From NCBI GenBank assembly GCA_018969805.1, contig JAGWXQ010000095.1, positions 1 through 6,073 of the forward strand: 6,073 nucleotides of DNA, written 5' to 3'. Shown here in pieces: positions 5,757 to 6,073 of this stretch. Origin of the DNA: Paenibacillaceae bacterium. GTDB lineage: Bacteria; Bacillota; Bacilli; Paenibacillales; YIM-B00363. The stretch's first letter is position 1; every line of letters begins with the position of its first letter. The translations under genes and the position numbers were made by a program. The notes beneath the pieces are model-generated. The model saw nothing but the letters and a program-made list of their open reading frames with translations, had not been told where the DNA came from and did not search any database.

Positions 5757-6073
5757 GTGAAAAGAAAAAAAGGAATTGCGCTTGATCAAAGATTGCTCAC
5801 ACATATCCAAAATGTAGAGCAGTTTGTTGCGCAGTTTCAATTGAAAGAGCACAAAAAAATGGATAACGGATTGAAGAAGTCGTTTGCGTTAGCGTTTCGG
5901 TATTTGTTGCACTTGATGAGACCAGTATTGTACAATCAGATCGATTGGAGTGAAGGATACACCACATTAAATACAGAGTTGTTGGTGGGGTACTTAGGGA
6001 AACCAACCACTTCAGTTGATTTCGCAGTGGCGGTCAAGCTCAAAACAGGTGAGTTTGCCATCGTGCACATTGA
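5757..6073 (+). CDS. Rpn/YhgA-like PD-(D/E)XK nuclease family protein, N-terminal part (cut by window end)
   Basis: The frame is open from GTG 5757 to the window end, giving 105 residues plus two bases; the 3' part lies outside. The pattern FALAFRYLLHL (43-53), QIDWSEGYTTLNTELL (61-76), SVDFAVAVKLKTGE (86-99) and FAIVHI (100-105) resembles proteins annotated as Rpn family recombination-promoting nuclease/putative transposase or YhgA-like. In these, Asp of the VD motif (here D88) and Glu of the following HIE are part of a PD-(D/E)XK active site; the last two bases, GA, fit that Glu. Experimentally studied members are DNA endonucleases that raise RecA-independent recombination; activity here is inferred. 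The GTG has AGGGG 11 nt upstream, a rather long spacing; GTG 5745 and ATG 5859 are in-frame alternatives, and a stop at 5733 bounds the frame. GC is about 35-43% in two 60-base samples, far below the ATPase gene, which suggests horizontal transfer. Confidence 0.7.
   Translation, partial: MKRKKGIALDQRLLTHIQNVEQFVAQFQLKEHKKMDNGLKKSFALAFRYLLHLMRPVLYNQIDWSEGYTTLNTELLVGYLGKPTTSVDFAVAVKLKTGEFAIVHI

Noticed and set aside
5797..6006. 69-codon open frame on the minus strand opposite the Rpn-like gene
   Set aside because: The + strand frame shows a family pattern, while the minus frame shows none and has no clear ribosome binding site.

Overview
The window looks like chromosomal DNA of a bacterium in the Bacillota. 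The evidence is a divergent pair formed by an RqcH/FbpA-type (NFACT) gene and a P2A calcium ATPase gene, which matches the neighbouring yloA and yloB of Bacillus. Strong GGAGG-type ribosome binding sites and a short lipoprotein signal fit the same group. I cannot name the genus from the sequence. The first 5.2 kb is GC-rich: a hand count of 3301-3360 gives 35 of 60 G+C. It is dense in the palindrome CGATCG. The last 0.8 kb is very different.

Layout. Positions 1-67 hold a partial promoter and the leader of a small lipoprotein gene (68-835, +). The lipoprotein carries two tandem copies of a domain with a H-x12-HxHP signature and a His-rich tether, so it may bind metal at the outer membrane face. 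It converges, with only 2 nt between stop codons, on rqcH (838-2514, -), whose product tags nascent chains with alanine on stalled large ribosomal subunits. A 104-bp divergent control region (2515-2618) separates rqcH from a P2A calcium-transport ATPase (2619-5213, +). The ATPase gene ends at a good intrinsic terminator (5253-5285).

From about 5286 the DNA becomes extremely AT-rich; 5401-5640 has 51 of 240 G+C (21%) by hand count. This 0.47-kb gene-free stretch holds a perfect 18-bp inverted repeat with a 6-nt loop (5326-5367), further AT palindromes, a weak promoter overlapping a small palindrome (5652-5680), and a long imperfect hairpin (5686-5732) just ahead of the next gene. That gene (5757 to the window end, +, truncated) encodes the N-terminus of a protein resembling the Rpn/YhgA-like PD-(D/E)XK nuclease family. 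Its lower GC (about 35-43% in two 60-base samples) suggests transfer.

The three complete genes do not form one pathway: ribosome rescue, calcium export and an extracytoplasmic lipoprotein simply lie side by side. The part most likely to hold something undescribed is the AT-rich segment with its hairpins and the Rpn-like gene. The sequence alone does not show a new system, and that gene is cut by the window edge.
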